DNA of 13,434 nucleotides, taken from assembly GCA_017993865.1 (NCBI GenBank), contig JAGOLU010000008.1, positions 1-13,434 of the forward strand, written 5' to 3'. A program made the position numbers and the translations under genes. Source of the stretch: Candidatus Woesebacteria bacterium (lineage in GTDB: Bacteria > Patescibacteriota > Microgenomatia > UBA1406 > GWC2-37-13). Positions 1-7,334 of the stretch are shown one piece after another. A model generated the notes under the pieces. It searched no databases, was not told the origin of the DNA, and saw only the letters and a program-made list of their open reading frames with translations. The number at the start of each line of letters is the position of its first letter. Within the stretch, counting starts at the first letter, position 1.

Positions 1-732
1 ATTTTTGTATTTGGTGTTGTAGGACCAATAATCTTTATTGGTATCGCAGCGTGGTATTATCGATCAGATGTAGGAACAATTCTTAGTAATGTCAAAACCT
101 CGCGTGATCAACTCAAGATTCAATACACCCTCACTAATTTTATCGCGTCACAATTCTTTAATATAGGGATGCGTATGGACCTATTCATTATGTCCTATTT
201 TGGATTGCGAACTCAGGTTGCCGACTATGGCCTAGCCCAGAAGGTAATGCTTACCATCATATCAACAGTAGTGAGTATTACCCAAGTATTATCTCCAAAA
301 TACGCACTGGTAAAAACACGCTTACAAGCGAAGCAAATGTTAAAACAAAGTATGCTCTACTTAATGATTCCCACATTCTTCTTCGCTGTGCTCCTATTTC
401 TCCCCGATGCAGTATTCACCGCAGTGTTCACCTCAAAATTCGTCGAAACTCCCATACTTACCCGTCTTCTCGGGCTCGCATATATTATCTTTAGTCTTGG
501 ACAAGTGTTTGGATTATTTCATCTATACACATTCAAAAAACCCCAAATCCTCCTATACTCAAATATTGCATTTTTCTTGGTCATTACGGTGGGCTGTTTT
601 GTGCTTGTCCCACAGATACAAGCCTTCGCAGGACCACTCGCATTAGCAGTAGGACTCCTGGTAACAACGGGCACACAAGGTGTCGCGTTTCTGAAGGCAT
701 ATAAGAGGCTTCCACACAGCACATCTTCGTAA
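1..732 (+). CDS. Polysaccharide/oligosaccharide flippase (MATE/Wzx-like), C-terminal part
   Basis: The reading frame is open from base 1 to the TAA at 730-732, so the gene begins before the window; 243 residues are visible. The protein is very hydrophobic, with about six membrane segments. In the visible part a helix lies near residues 1-20, a polar loop near 21-45, and then a segment with the arrangement R-M-D-L-F-I around residue 57 followed by a Tyr/Gly-containing loop and a long helix. That pattern (Arg-x-Asp at the start of a helix, then 'DYGLAQKV') is typical of the second half of Wzx-like and other MOP-superfamily lipid-linked oligosaccharide flippases. Such proteins move undecaprenyl-linked glycans across the cytoplasmic membrane. 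The last residues are polar and probably cytoplasmic. It converges on the P-type ATPase gene with a 172-bp gap. A related MOP-family exporter is possible; an integral membrane flippase fold is fairly sure, the substrate is not known. Confidence 0.75.
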   Translation: MFVFGVVGPIIFIGIAAWYYRSDVGTILSNVKTSRDQLKIQYTLTNFIASQFFNIGMRMDLFIMSYFGLRTQVADYGLAQKVMLTIISTVVSITQVLSPKYALVKTRLQAKQMLKQSMLYLMIPTFFFAVLLFLPDAVFTAVFTSKFVETPILTRLLGLAYIIFSLGQVFGLFHLYTFKKPQILLYSNIAFFLVITVGCFVLVPQIQAFAGPLALAVGLLVTTGTQGVAFLKAYKRLPHSTSS

Positions 733-835
733 GTACTGAGCTTCACAAGGGTATTGCTTTTTACGCTTAGCGCGTTGAGTGTGGTCTGTAAGAACGACAA
801 TACCGAGGACCAGTCCGGGCATCATGAATACGTGC

Positions 836-858
836 AAAAACCCACAGGTACAGGGTGG
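836..858 (-). terminator. Weak candidate terminator of the P-type ATPase gene
   Basis: On the - strand, 47 nt after the ATPase stop codon, CCAC and GTGG can pair around a 9-nt loop and are followed by G and five T. The stem is only 4 bp, so this is a weak candidate. The rest of the 733-904 spacer between the convergent flippase and ATPase genes shows no gene or clear repeat. Confidence 0.25.
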
Positions 859-904
859 TAGTCTGCGCAGGTCACTATATCCGAGTCACTGTTTGCTCAC
901 GGCC

Positions 905-3433
905 TCAAGACTTCCTCCGTAAAAATGCGGCCTTCCGGATTTCTGACGACGCCAGAAGTGTTGCAGAAAGTGCGATGACGAATACCATTTGGATATATGA
1001 TATCTGACTGATCTTGAAAACGCCCGAGAGAAAGGGAATGTAAATTAGAAGCGGTTGTAAGATGAGCGGACCTATAAATGAGATAAGAAAAATCTTGTCG
1101 GTAAAAATCTTTTTTTGCAAAAATGAATTGTTCCGCACCCAAACATCGAGCAAGATAAATTGTTGGACGAGAATGATAGTGGTAAATGCCATTGCCCTGG
1201 CCAATTCTAGGTTGCCCACTTTTTGTCCAACCCAAAAGGCCACGAGGGTTGTCACTGCGGTCAGGGAGCTCACTTCCAGAAACCAAACCACATCTAGTCT
1301 GTCGAAAATGTTTTTTCCCATTCTGGGTTTCTGTCTCATAATGCCAGTGTGCTTGGGGGTCACAGCCAGAGCAATTGCTGGTAAGCCATCGGTAACAAGA
1401 TTGATGTACAAAAGTTGTAGCGGTGTCAGAATAAACGGCCAACCCAAAAGCATACCTCCGACTACGGCAACCACTTCTCCCACATTACAGCCGACCAAAT
1501 ATTTGACGGCTGATTTGATGTTGTCGAATATCGTCCGACCTTCTTCAACTGCGCTGACTAAGGTTGCATAATTGTCATCGGTAATAATCATGTCGGCGGC
1601 TTCCTTAGCAACATCGGTTCCTGTGATGCCCATAGCAACACCAACATCGGACTGCTTGAGTGCCAACGCATCATTGACGCCATCGCCGGTCACTGCTACG
1701 ACATGCCCCATTTTTTGAAGTAACTGCACGATACGGAGTTTCTGGTTAGGTGTGGTACGGGCAAAAACGCGAATTTTGTCTAGTCGAGCTAAGATTTCTT
1801 CGTCAGAAAGCGCATCAAACTGCATTCCGGTGATAATCTCATCATGCATTCTGATCAATCCGATTTTAGAACCAATGGCGTTCGCGGTGAGTTCGTTGTC
1901 GCCGGTGATCATGATGGTTCTGATCCCTGCACGATCCGCTACGGCTATGGCATCTTTTACCTCTGCTCGAGGTGGATCAGCAATGCCCACAAACCCTATG
2001 AAGTTGAGATTATTTTCTGCCTCTTTGCGGGTTTTTGGCGTATGATCAACGCTTTTATATGCCAGCGCAATAACGCGCAAACCTTCTTTCGCATACTCAC
2101 GAAACTCAGATTCTATATGCTGTCTCATTTGTTGATCCAAGGTGCAGCTGTTCAAAATGGATTCCGGAGCTCCTTTAGCATATACAGTTTTCTGCTGACC
2201 ACTTTCCCATACTACAGACATCATCTTCAACACAGGATCAAAAGCAAATTCTTCAAGAAGTGTGCCGCCCTGCTTGACTTGTTCAGAGAGCAGACCATTG
2301 TCTTGGGCCAAAAGGAGCAGCGCTCCTTCGGTCGTATCTCCTAGAATGTCATGCTTCCCTTGACCATGTTTAAAGACCAGACTCGCATTGTTACAAATAA
2401 CGCCGGTCGTGAGTAATTTACTAAAACTGCGGTGAGACAACGGTAGGTTCGTATCGTGGCTTGTATAGTTAGTACCCTCAAGCCAAAGTTTAGTCACGCG
2501 CATTTCATTCTTAGTCAGCGTGCCAGTTTTGTCTGTGGCAATGACCGTCGCACTTCCTAATGCTTCAATCGATGACAGCTTGCGTAAGATCGCCTTTTCT
2601 CTCGCCATGCGTTGCATTCCAACGGCCAATGTGATGGTGATGACCGCTGGCAACCCTTCGGGAACTGCGGCTACCGCCAGGCTTATGCTTGTGAGCATCA
2701 TCTCAATCAAGGGGTGTTTCGCAAGAAAACCAATAGCAAACACAACGCCACTCGCACCAAGGGCCAAGATTCCCAATTGTTTACCCAACACATCAAGTTT
2801 TTTTTGCAATGGCGTCTCCTCCTCTTTGATCTGTGAGAGGGAAGTGGCAATCTGTCCAAAACGTGTTTGCATTCCAGTCGCGGTGACCTGTACTTTGGCT
2901 CTACCTTTGGTGACCGTCGTACCCAAAAATATATGTCTTTTTTCTTCTTCGTGGATGTTCTTCTCGACAGCCATCGATTCGCCTGTAAGTGATGCCTCGT
3001 TTATCTCCAAATGCAGGCTCTCCAAGAGCTCGCAATCAGCCGGAACTTTATCTCCCTCTTCGAGAAGAATCACATCACCGGGCACCAGAAGCCCGCTGTC
3101 TATTTTTTGCTCTGTTCCTTCTCGTATGACCCGCACTGTGGAAATGGTCATTTGCTTTAATGCAGCAATTGTTTTCTCAGCTTTATACTCTTGTACAAAA
3201 CCTAATATGCCATTGAGAATGACAATGAGCAGAATAAAGATGCCATCAAGCACATCACCCAGGAATAGAGATGCGAGAGAGGCAATAATCAGTAGAACCA
3301 CTAGCAGACTGGTAAATTGAGTGAGAAATATCTGTAGAGGCGTTTGTCTAGGACGACCGGTGATTGTGTTACGCCCAAATTGGGTCAATAGTTTTTGTGC
3401 TTGTTCGTGCGTCAGTCCAATGTTGTGTTTCAT
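905..3433 (-). CDS. P-type Ca2+-transporting ATPase (P2A type)
   Basis: Full-length pump of 842 residues that probably exports Ca2+ across the cytoplasmic membrane using ATP. Motifs appear in the expected order. An N-terminal cation-ATPase domain covers about residues 1-40 and TGES of the actuator domain is at 150-153. PEGLP in membrane helix 4 is at 258-262. The phosphorylation motif DKTGT is at 301-305, with D301 as the phosphorylated residue. KGAPE of the nucleotide-binding domain is at 420-424, DPPR at 487-490, TGDN at 510-513 and TGDGVND at 582-588. Helix 5 carries N650 and E653, and helix 6 carries N678, T681 and D682 ('NLVTDGLPA'). These match SERCA Asn768, Glu771, Asn796, Thr799 and Asp800, which favours Ca2+ over Na+/K+ or H+. 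The helix-8 position equal to SERCA Glu908 appears to be Q757. The start ATG has no Shine-Dalgarno sequence. The gene stands alone. Substrate could also be Mn2+; family assignment is very sure. Confidence 0.93.
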   Translation of the reverse strand: MKHNIGLTHEQAQKLLTQFGRNTITGRPRQTPLQIFLTQFTSLLVVLLIIASLASLFLGDVLDGIFILLIVILNGILGFVQEYKAEKTIAALKQMTISTVRVIREGTEQKIDSGLLVPGDVILLEEGDKVPADCELLESLHLEINEASLTGESMAVEKNIHEEEKRHIFLGTTVTKGRAKVQVTATGMQTRFGQIATSLSQIKEEETPLQKKLDVLGKQLGILALGASGVVFAIGFLAKHPLIEMMLTSISLAVAAVPEGLPAVITITLAVGMQRMAREKAILRKLSSIEALGSATVIATDKTGTLTKNEMRVTKLWLEGTNYTSHDTNLPLSHRSFSKLLTTGVICNNASLVFKHGQGKHDILGDTTEGALLLLAQDNGLLSEQVKQGGTLLEEFAFDPVLKMMSVVWESGQQKTVYAKGAPESILNSCTLDQQMRQHIESEFREYAKEGLRVIALAYKSVDHTPKTRKEAENNLNFIGFVGIADPPRAEVKDAIAVADRAGIRTIMITGDNELTANAIGSKIGLIRMHDEIITGMQFDALSDEEILARLDKIRVFARTTPNQKLRIVQLLQKMGHVVAVTGDGVNDALALKQSDVGVAMGITGTDVAKEAADMIITDDNYATLVSAVEEGRTIFDNIKSAVKYLVGCNVGEVVAVVGGMLLGWPFILTPLQLLYINLVTDGLPAIALAVTPKHTGIMRQKPRMGKNIFDRLDVVWFLEVSSLTAVTTLVAFWVGQKVGNLELARAMAFTTIILVQQFILLDVWVRNNSFLQKKIFTDKIFLISFIGPLILQPLLIYIPFLSGVFKISQISYIQMVFVIALSATLLASSEIRKAAFLRRKS

Positions 3434-3447
3434 ATTGGTGCATAAAA

Positions 3448-3453
3448 ACCATA
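3448..3453 (-). promoter_or_regulatory. Possible -10 box of the P-type ATPase gene
   Basis: TATGGT on the - strand lies 14 nt before the ATPase ATG, which would give a leader of about 8 nt. A second similar hexamer, TATGTT, is at 3460-3465. No good -35 box is seen, so support is weak. The rest of the 3434-3592 spacer holds no credible gene. Confidence 0.25.
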
Positions 3454-3592
3454 GCCTTTAACATAGGTTAGTCTTGCGTGGGATATTGTTTTAAAAAAAT
3501 GTCATTCTTCGCTTTTGACAAGCACATCTCAACATCCCTCTTGCCTTCAATTATTATCGAACAAGCAACATTCTTTCATGCCTATTGTTACT

Positions 3593-3666
3593 TGGAGCGG
3601 GATGCGGGAATCGGACCCGCGATGTCAGTTTGGAAAACTGACGTTATACCATTTAACTAATCCCGC
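3593..3666 (-). tRNA. tRNA-Gly (anticodon UCC)
   Basis: Read on the - strand, the acceptor arm GCGGGAT (3666-3660) pairs fully with ATCCCGC (3603-3597). The anticodon stem TCAGT/ACTGA encloses the 7-nt loop TTTCCAA with anticodon TCC at 3634-3632, reading GGA. The T arm has the usual GGTCCGATTCC pattern. The discriminator base is U73 (3596), followed by an encoded CCA at 3595-3593. The D arm is short, as is normal for tRNA-Gly. It lies just downstream of the galE-Nudix pair on the same strand but has its own promoter (see 3679-3687). Confidence 0.95.
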
Positions 3667-3675
3667 ATATCACCC

Positions 3676-4116
3676 CTAATTATACCATTTCTTGAGCATC
3701 TCGCCGTAGCGAAAGCCCATATCGGCGGGGATGGCAGAGAAAAATCCCATCTCCAAAGAATCCCCCCAGGGCTTAAGCGAGATGTCACGCAGGAGTCTAT
3801 ATTTGTAAATAACATGTAATACATGGCCACGTTCATCTTGCATTAAATCTTCTTCTACTGACGCTAATCGACAATCGTTAGATGACAGACTGAACCCTAA
3901 CTCCTCGACACCAATGCGACCTATGCATTCTTGAATTGTCTCGTCTTTGAGAAGAAATGACCCTGGCACCTGCCATTTACCAACCTCCGGCTCTATTCCT
4001 CTTCGAGTGAGAAGAAATTGGTCTTGCTTATTTAATACGAGAATATCGATGATCAACCTGGGTGCGAGGTCAAAACTTATTTTGAATTGTTTTTCTGTCA
4101 GGTGGAGTGGTGGCAT
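3676..4116 (-). CDS. Nudix hydrolase resembling GDP-mannose mannosyl hydrolase
   Basis: 146 residues. The Nudix region is at 52-75: 'PGSFLLKDET' then a helix ending in R67 and V-E-E-L-G-F with E71, E72 and G74. It departs from the consensus: the first Gly is replaced by Ser (S53), and the Glu after the conserved Arg is Ile (I68). The same position is non-Glu (Leu) in E. coli GDP-mannose mannosyl hydrolase, as I recall that sequence. The N-terminus ('LHLTEKQF', then a hydrophobic strand and 'FLLTRR') also aligns well with that enzyme. That family hydrolyses GDP-mannose or GDP-glucose to the sugar and GDP. The catalytic His near the C-terminus of the E. coli enzyme is not evident here, so substrate and activity are uncertain. 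It follows galE by 18 bp on the same strand, supporting a nucleotide-sugar role. No Shine-Dalgarno sequence precedes the ATG, so translation may be coupled to galE. Confidence 0.8.
   Translation of the reverse strand: MPPLHLTEKQFKISFDLAPRLIIDILVLNKQDQFLLTRRGIEPEVGKWQVPGSFLLKDETIQECIGRIGVEELGFSLSSNDCRLASVEEDLMQDERGHVLHVIYKYRLLRDISLKPWGDSLEMGFFSAIPADMGFRYGEMLKKWYN
3679..3687 (-). promoter_or_regulatory. Extended -10 promoter of tRNA-Gly, inside the Nudix gene end
   Basis: On the - strand TGGTATAAT forms a perfect extended -10 (TGn plus TATAAT) that ends 12 nt before the first base of tRNA-Gly. The same bases are the last three sense codons of the Nudix gene (Trp-Tyr-Asn), directly before its TAG. 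Transcription would start about 5 nt before the tRNA. No -35 box is evident, which is usual for extended -10 promoters. Confidence 0.7.
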
Positions 4117-4134
4117 AATAGAACTTGAAGTGCA

Positions 4135-5148
4135 TTACGTTGCCCACCCGTTCGGGTGAGCTGTATACCATTTTATGAGTGACTCGACACTCTGACTCAA
4201 GTTATGTTTTGGTTCCCAGCCAAGTACAGATCTGGCTTTAGAAATGTCTGCAATCATTTTATCCGCTTCGCCCTGACGCCTCTCGGGGTTTTCATTCACT
4301 GGGAAATCCTTGCCTGTGAGTCTCTTAACTTCTTGAACGATCTCAAGCACTGAGCTACCTGTGCCTGTGCCAAGGTTAAATGTTTCATTTGTGTTTTCTT
4401 TCATGAGATGGGCAAGTGCGCGTATATGTGCATCAGCGAGGTCGACAACGTTCACATAATCACGAATAGGCGACCCATCTGGTGTGTTCACTGTTGCGTA
4501 GTTCAGGGCAAATTGATCGAGCCCTAACGCTCCTCTCACAGCATTTTGCACAAGATGGAATGATGGCTTCTTGGAGTCTCCCAGTGCGCCGTCATCGGTT
4601 GCACCACACACATTAAAATACCGCAAGAATATACTTTTAACGAGATTCAGAGTACGGTAATCAGTGAGCAACCTCTCATTGAGCAACTTGGTCATGCCAT
4701 ACGGCGAGGCAGGATCAACGATAGGGTGGTTCTCATCGATTGGGGTATATTGTGCGTTCCCATATACCACACAACTCGATGAGAAGATGACTTTTTGCAC
4801 ATCATGATCTACACACTGTTCAAGAAGCATTTGTGTTCCCGCGACATTGTTGGTGAAATACTTCTGGGGGATTTTCCATGATTCGCCAACATCAAGTAGC
4901 GCCGCGAAATGGATCACTGCCTCTATGTCAGGGTTTGCATCGAAAACATGTTTGCCCCCATCGACCACCAAATCAGATCGAAAGATGCGTATCTTCTCAC
5001 CATACTTATGATTCAAGTACTTCAGCGGTTCGTGATACCCACGGATGTAATTATCGAGAGTAACGACCGTGTGACCTTGCTCTAAAAGCAGGCTCGAAGT
5101 AACCGAACCAATGTATCCTCCAGCACCAGTTACGAGAATCGTGGGCAT
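4135..5148 (-). CDS. galE: UDP-glucose 4-epimerase
   Basis: 337 residues, the usual length for GalE. It is a cytoplasmic NAD-dependent short-chain dehydrogenase-type enzyme that interconverts UDP-glucose and UDP-galactose (or the N-acetyl forms). The N-terminal Rossmann fold has TGAGGYIGS at 7-15 with the GxxGxxG spacing. The catalytic residues are Y150 and K154 (YGMTK) and a Ser in 'FSSSCVVYG' (123-125). The typical 'RYFNVCGA' is at 176-183, and the substrate-binding 'RDYVNVVDLADAH' is at 229-241, where the common His is Asn. It is the first gene of a pair with the GDPMH-like Nudix gene. A TATACT box lies 17 nt before the ATG. Epimerase function is well supported; the exact sugar preference cannot be read from sequence, and a related UDP-sugar epimerase is possible. 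Confidence 0.92.
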   Translation of the reverse strand: MPTILVTGAGGYIGSVTSSLLLEQGHTVVTLDNYIRGYHEPLKYLNHKYGEKIRIFRSDLVVDGGKHVFDANPDIEAVIHFAALLDVGESWKIPQKYFTNNVAGTQMLLEQCVDHDVQKVIFSSSCVVYGNAQYTPIDENHPIVDPASPYGMTKLLNERLLTDYRTLNLVKSIFLRYFNVCGATDDGALGDSKKPSFHLVQNAVRGALGLDQFALNYATVNTPDGSPIRDYVNVVDLADAHIRALAHLMKENTNETFNLGTGTGSSVLEIVQEVKRLTGKDFPVNENPERRQGEADKMIADISKARSVLGWEPKHNLSQSVESLIKWYTAHPNGWAT

Positions 5149-5165
5149 AAGATCAAAATGAAGAT

Positions 5166-5171
5166 AGTATA
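5166..5171 (-). promoter_or_regulatory. Candidate -10 box of galE
   Basis: TATACT on the - strand is 17 nt before the galE start codon, giving a predicted leader of about 10 nt. There is no convincing -35 box at the normal distance. No Shine-Dalgarno sequence is present in the short leader. Confidence 0.45.
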
Positions 5172-5203
5172 ACGACTAAATGCTTATTGAATCAGTCTCA
5201 AAG

Positions 5204-6304
5204 TCAATCCAATGCTGTGCGCTTTCTGCGTCGCTTTGGTCTGCTATCTGCAATCAGTGTTTGAGCACTGTGCACAAACTTATTCCTCGTTTTTCGCTCT
5301 GCGATAAGCACACCGACCAATACAAGTCCAGCACCAATTATAAACCATAGGTCAGGGTATTCGTGAAGAAGCGGGATGCCTACCATAAGAGCAGCGAGGG
5401 GAGATATATATGAGAAGAGCCCCACATCTGCAGCTTTTGTTTCTTGTAGACCACTATTGTATAGTGAATACGCCACGACTGAAGAAAATAAGGCTATATA
5501 TCCTATCCCCAACATCCCACTCAAGCTGATTTGAGATACAAAAAGATCTGGATTCTCCAACAGCGCAAGCGGGAGCGATATACATGCCACAATTGCAAAT
5601 TGCCAAAACGTGATGAGGCGCCCTGGTAAGTGACGTATTGGTTTGATAAATAAGGATCCGATTGACCCGATAACGATTGCCAAAATGAGCAGCCCGTTTC
5701 CAATCCATGAAATGGTAGTTGTGGGGAGATTAGCATTTTCTAGCCCGAGCATTTTCAATGAAGATAATATTTGTGTTGAGATACCCAACACTTCTCCTGG
5801 CTTAGGGAAAATAACGGGAAGCAAAGTTATACAAAGTACTCCCAATAGGCCAAGCGCCATTCCATAATACTTGTTCATGCCTACTTTCTCCCTCAAAAAT
5901 ACTCGTGCCAGAAGGACAAATATAAAGGGTGACATCGAAGAGATGATTGGCAAGTTAATGCTGGGTATGAGCGGAAGAGCAGTGTAAATGAGCGTAATAT
6001 GCAAGAAAATGCTAAAAAATCCAGAAAGCGCAATATTCCACTGCTCGTGTAAGGTTAACGCAATCTTGTGTTTGAGAATAAAAGGGAGCAAGATGCCCGC
6101 GGTGATAATCGTTCTGAAGAAAAGCAAACTAAAAGGCCCGATTTCTCCAAGAGTTAGCTTTGAAATTGGCGCTGCAATGCCCCATATCAAATAGGCAACG
6201 GTAAGTGAGAAATACGGGCTGTGCAGAACCTTATCTACTGATTTATTCGGTCTGTTGTGTAGCGTAAGGTCCTTTTTGTGAGGATAAGAAGAAGAACGAG
6301 TCAT
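5204..6304 (-). CDS. EamA/DMT-superfamily transporter
   Basis: 366 residues with about ten membrane helices in two EamA-like repeats, roughly residues 33-160 and 198-335. The first helix carries 'AYLIWGIAAPISK' and is followed by an Arg-containing helix ('FFRTIITAG'), both typical of the family. The second repeat ends with 'SPLAALMVGIPLLHEYP' and 'GAGLVLVGVLIAERK'. EamA proteins are small-molecule exporters or importers in the cytoplasmic membrane; the substrate cannot be inferred. A polar N-terminal stretch of about 30 residues and a very basic C-terminal tail with RPKRRRKR near 355-362 extend the usual family core of about 300 residues, and both probably face the cytoplasm. The start ATG is supported by a well-placed promoter 6 nt upstream. 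Confidence 0.85.
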   Translation of the reverse strand: MTRSSSYPHKKDLTLHNRPNKSVDKVLHSPYFSLTVAYLIWGIAAPISKLTLGEIGPFSLLFFRTIITAGILLPFILKHKIALTLHEQWNIALSGFFSIFLHITLIYTALPLIPSINLPIISSMSPFIFVLLARVFLREKVGMNKYYGMALGLLGVLCITLLPVIFPKPGEVLGISTQILSSLKMLGLENANLPTTTISWIGNGLLILAIVIGSIGSLFIKPIRHLPGRLITFWQFAIVACISLPLALLENPDLFVSQISLSGMLGIGYIALFSSVVAYSLYNSGLQETKAADVGLFSYISPLAALMVGIPLLHEYPDLWFIIGAGLVLVGVLIAERKTRNKFVHSAQTLIADSRPKRRRKRTALD

Positions 6305-6310
6305 CAGTTT

Positions 6311-6340
6311 AGTTTACTGCAAAACAGCTCCTTGTGTCAA
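6311..6340 (-). promoter_or_regulatory. Leaderless promoter of the EamA transporter gene
   Basis: On the - strand a perfect -35 box TTGACA (6340-6335) is separated by 18 bp from the -10 box TAAACT (6316-6311). Only 6 nt lie between the -10 box and the ATG, so transcription should start at or next to the start codon and the mRNA would lack a leader. Confidence 0.65.
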
Positions 6341-6353
6341 GAGAAATCTGTTA

Positions 6354-7247
6354 TTATGCGCGCTGACCTTTCTTGAACAAAAAGACCATGAGCTCAGCAA
6401 TGACTCCTGTCATGATGATCTGAAGTCCGACAATAATAAGTAGGATAGCTGCCCATACAATCGGCCTATCATGGAGCTCTATACCAAAAAATATTCGTTG
6501 TACTGCCAGTACGAAAATCAAGAATGAACCGGCAACAAAAGGAAGCATTCCAATAGCTGCAAAAAAGTGGAGAGGTTTTTGAGAGAATCGATAGATAAAA
6601 TATGCGGTTAAGATATCGGCAAAGACTGTAAGGCGATTGAAGAACCCGTATTTTGACTTGCCAAATTGACGATTTTTGTGCGAAACAACAACTTCGGCGG
6701 TACGGAATCCAAACTTCTCTACCACGAGGGGGAGAAATCGGAAGTTGTCTCCATAAAGCACCACATCGCGCAAACACTCTCTTCTGAACATTTTGAATCC
6801 ACAATTAATATCATGCAAACTGCTGCGGAGTATTGATCGAATGATCAGTGTGTTGCCGATATACGACGGGATAATCTTGTCCCATGTGTGTTTGCGATGT
6901 CTGCGCCATCCATTCACAAAGTCTGCTCCTTCCTTAATCTTTTCGTAGAATTTGCTCAGATCTTTTGGGTTATCTTCTAGATCTGCATCCATAAAGACGA
7001 TAATGTCACCCGTAGAACGAGAGAGTCCTCGACGTAATGCGCGACCCTTATCACCCCTGCGCAAGGTGAATGTTTTAAATTTTTCATTGGGGAGAATGAG
7101 GTTTTTTTCCCACTCATCTGTTGAGCCATTACTCAATAGTAAAACCTCATAGTTCGTGTCAATCATCTCTAGGTTTTTCTCAAGTAAAGGAAGAAGGACG
7201 GGCAGGCTATCAGCCTCGTTCTTGAAGGGAATGATGACCGAGATCAT
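6354..7247 (-). CDS. Family 2 glycosyltransferase, polyprenyl/dolichyl-phosphate sugar synthase type
   Basis: 297 residues from the chosen start, beginning 'MISVIIPFKNEADSL', which is the normal start of a GT-A fold family 2 enzyme. The donor-binding DxD-like motif 'DADLED' is about 90 residues in, after 'GDIIVFM'. 'NCGFKMFRRE' and 'HKNRQFGKSKYG' match the acceptor-side motifs of dolichyl-phosphate mannose/polyprenyl-phosphate glycosyltransferases. Two strongly hydrophobic helices at the C-terminus would anchor it in the cytoplasmic membrane. The likely role is transfer of a sugar from a nucleotide donor to undecaprenyl phosphate for later use on the outer face. A longer frame reaches an ATG at 7310, but its 21 extra residues are unlike the family and the -10 box TATAAT lies between the two starts, so the start at 7247 is preferred. 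The donor sugar is unknown. Confidence 0.88.
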   Translation of the reverse strand: MISVIIPFKNEADSLPVLLPLLEKNLEMIDTNYEVLLLSNGSTDEWEKNLILPNEKFKTFTLRRGDKGRALRRGLSRSTGDIIVFMDADLEDNPKDLSKFYEKIKEGADFVNGWRRHRKHTWDKIIPSYIGNTLIIRSILRSSLHDINCGFKMFRRECLRDVVLYGDNFRFLPLVVEKFGFRTAEVVVSHKNRQFGKSKYGFFNRLTVFADILTAYFIYRFSQKPLHFFAAIGMLPFVAGSFLIFVLAVQRIFFGIELHDRPIVWAAILLIIVGLQIIMTGVIAELMVFLFKKGQRA

Positions 7248-7253
7248 ACAAGC

Positions 7254-7259
7254 ATTATA
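7254..7259 (-). promoter_or_regulatory. Leaderless -10 box of the glycosyltransferase gene
   Basis: A perfect TATAAT on the - strand ends 6 nt before the ATG at 7247. No good -35 box is at 16-18 bp. The position implies a transcript beginning at or next to the start codon, and it decides the start against the ATG at 7310. Confidence 0.6.
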
Positions 7260-7334
7260 CCTCAATATACGGAGAAGGCTATATGTTTGAGGCTTTTGGA
7301 ATACCGGCATCCGATGTCAACCATAAACCAGCAG

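Noticed and set aside
2520..3320. 266-codon + strand open frame inside the ATPase gene
   Set aside because: It is antisense to the conserved actuator and membrane regions of the P-type ATPase, and its sequence is Ser/Arg/Thr-rich with no domain.
3478..3660. 60-codon + strand open frame before tRNA-Gly
   Set aside because: It runs through most of the tRNA-Gly gene on the opposite strand, has no recognisable motif, and shows no start signal.
7248..7310. N-terminal extension of the glycosyltransferase to the ATG at 7310
   Set aside because: The extra residues do not belong to the GT2 fold, and a perfect TATAAT lies between this ATG and the better start at 7247.
7315..7320. TTGACA as a -35 box for the glycosyltransferase gene
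   Set aside because: On the - strand it is a perfect consensus, but no -10-like hexamer lies 16-18 bp downstream, and it is 55 bp from the TATAAT that fits the start.
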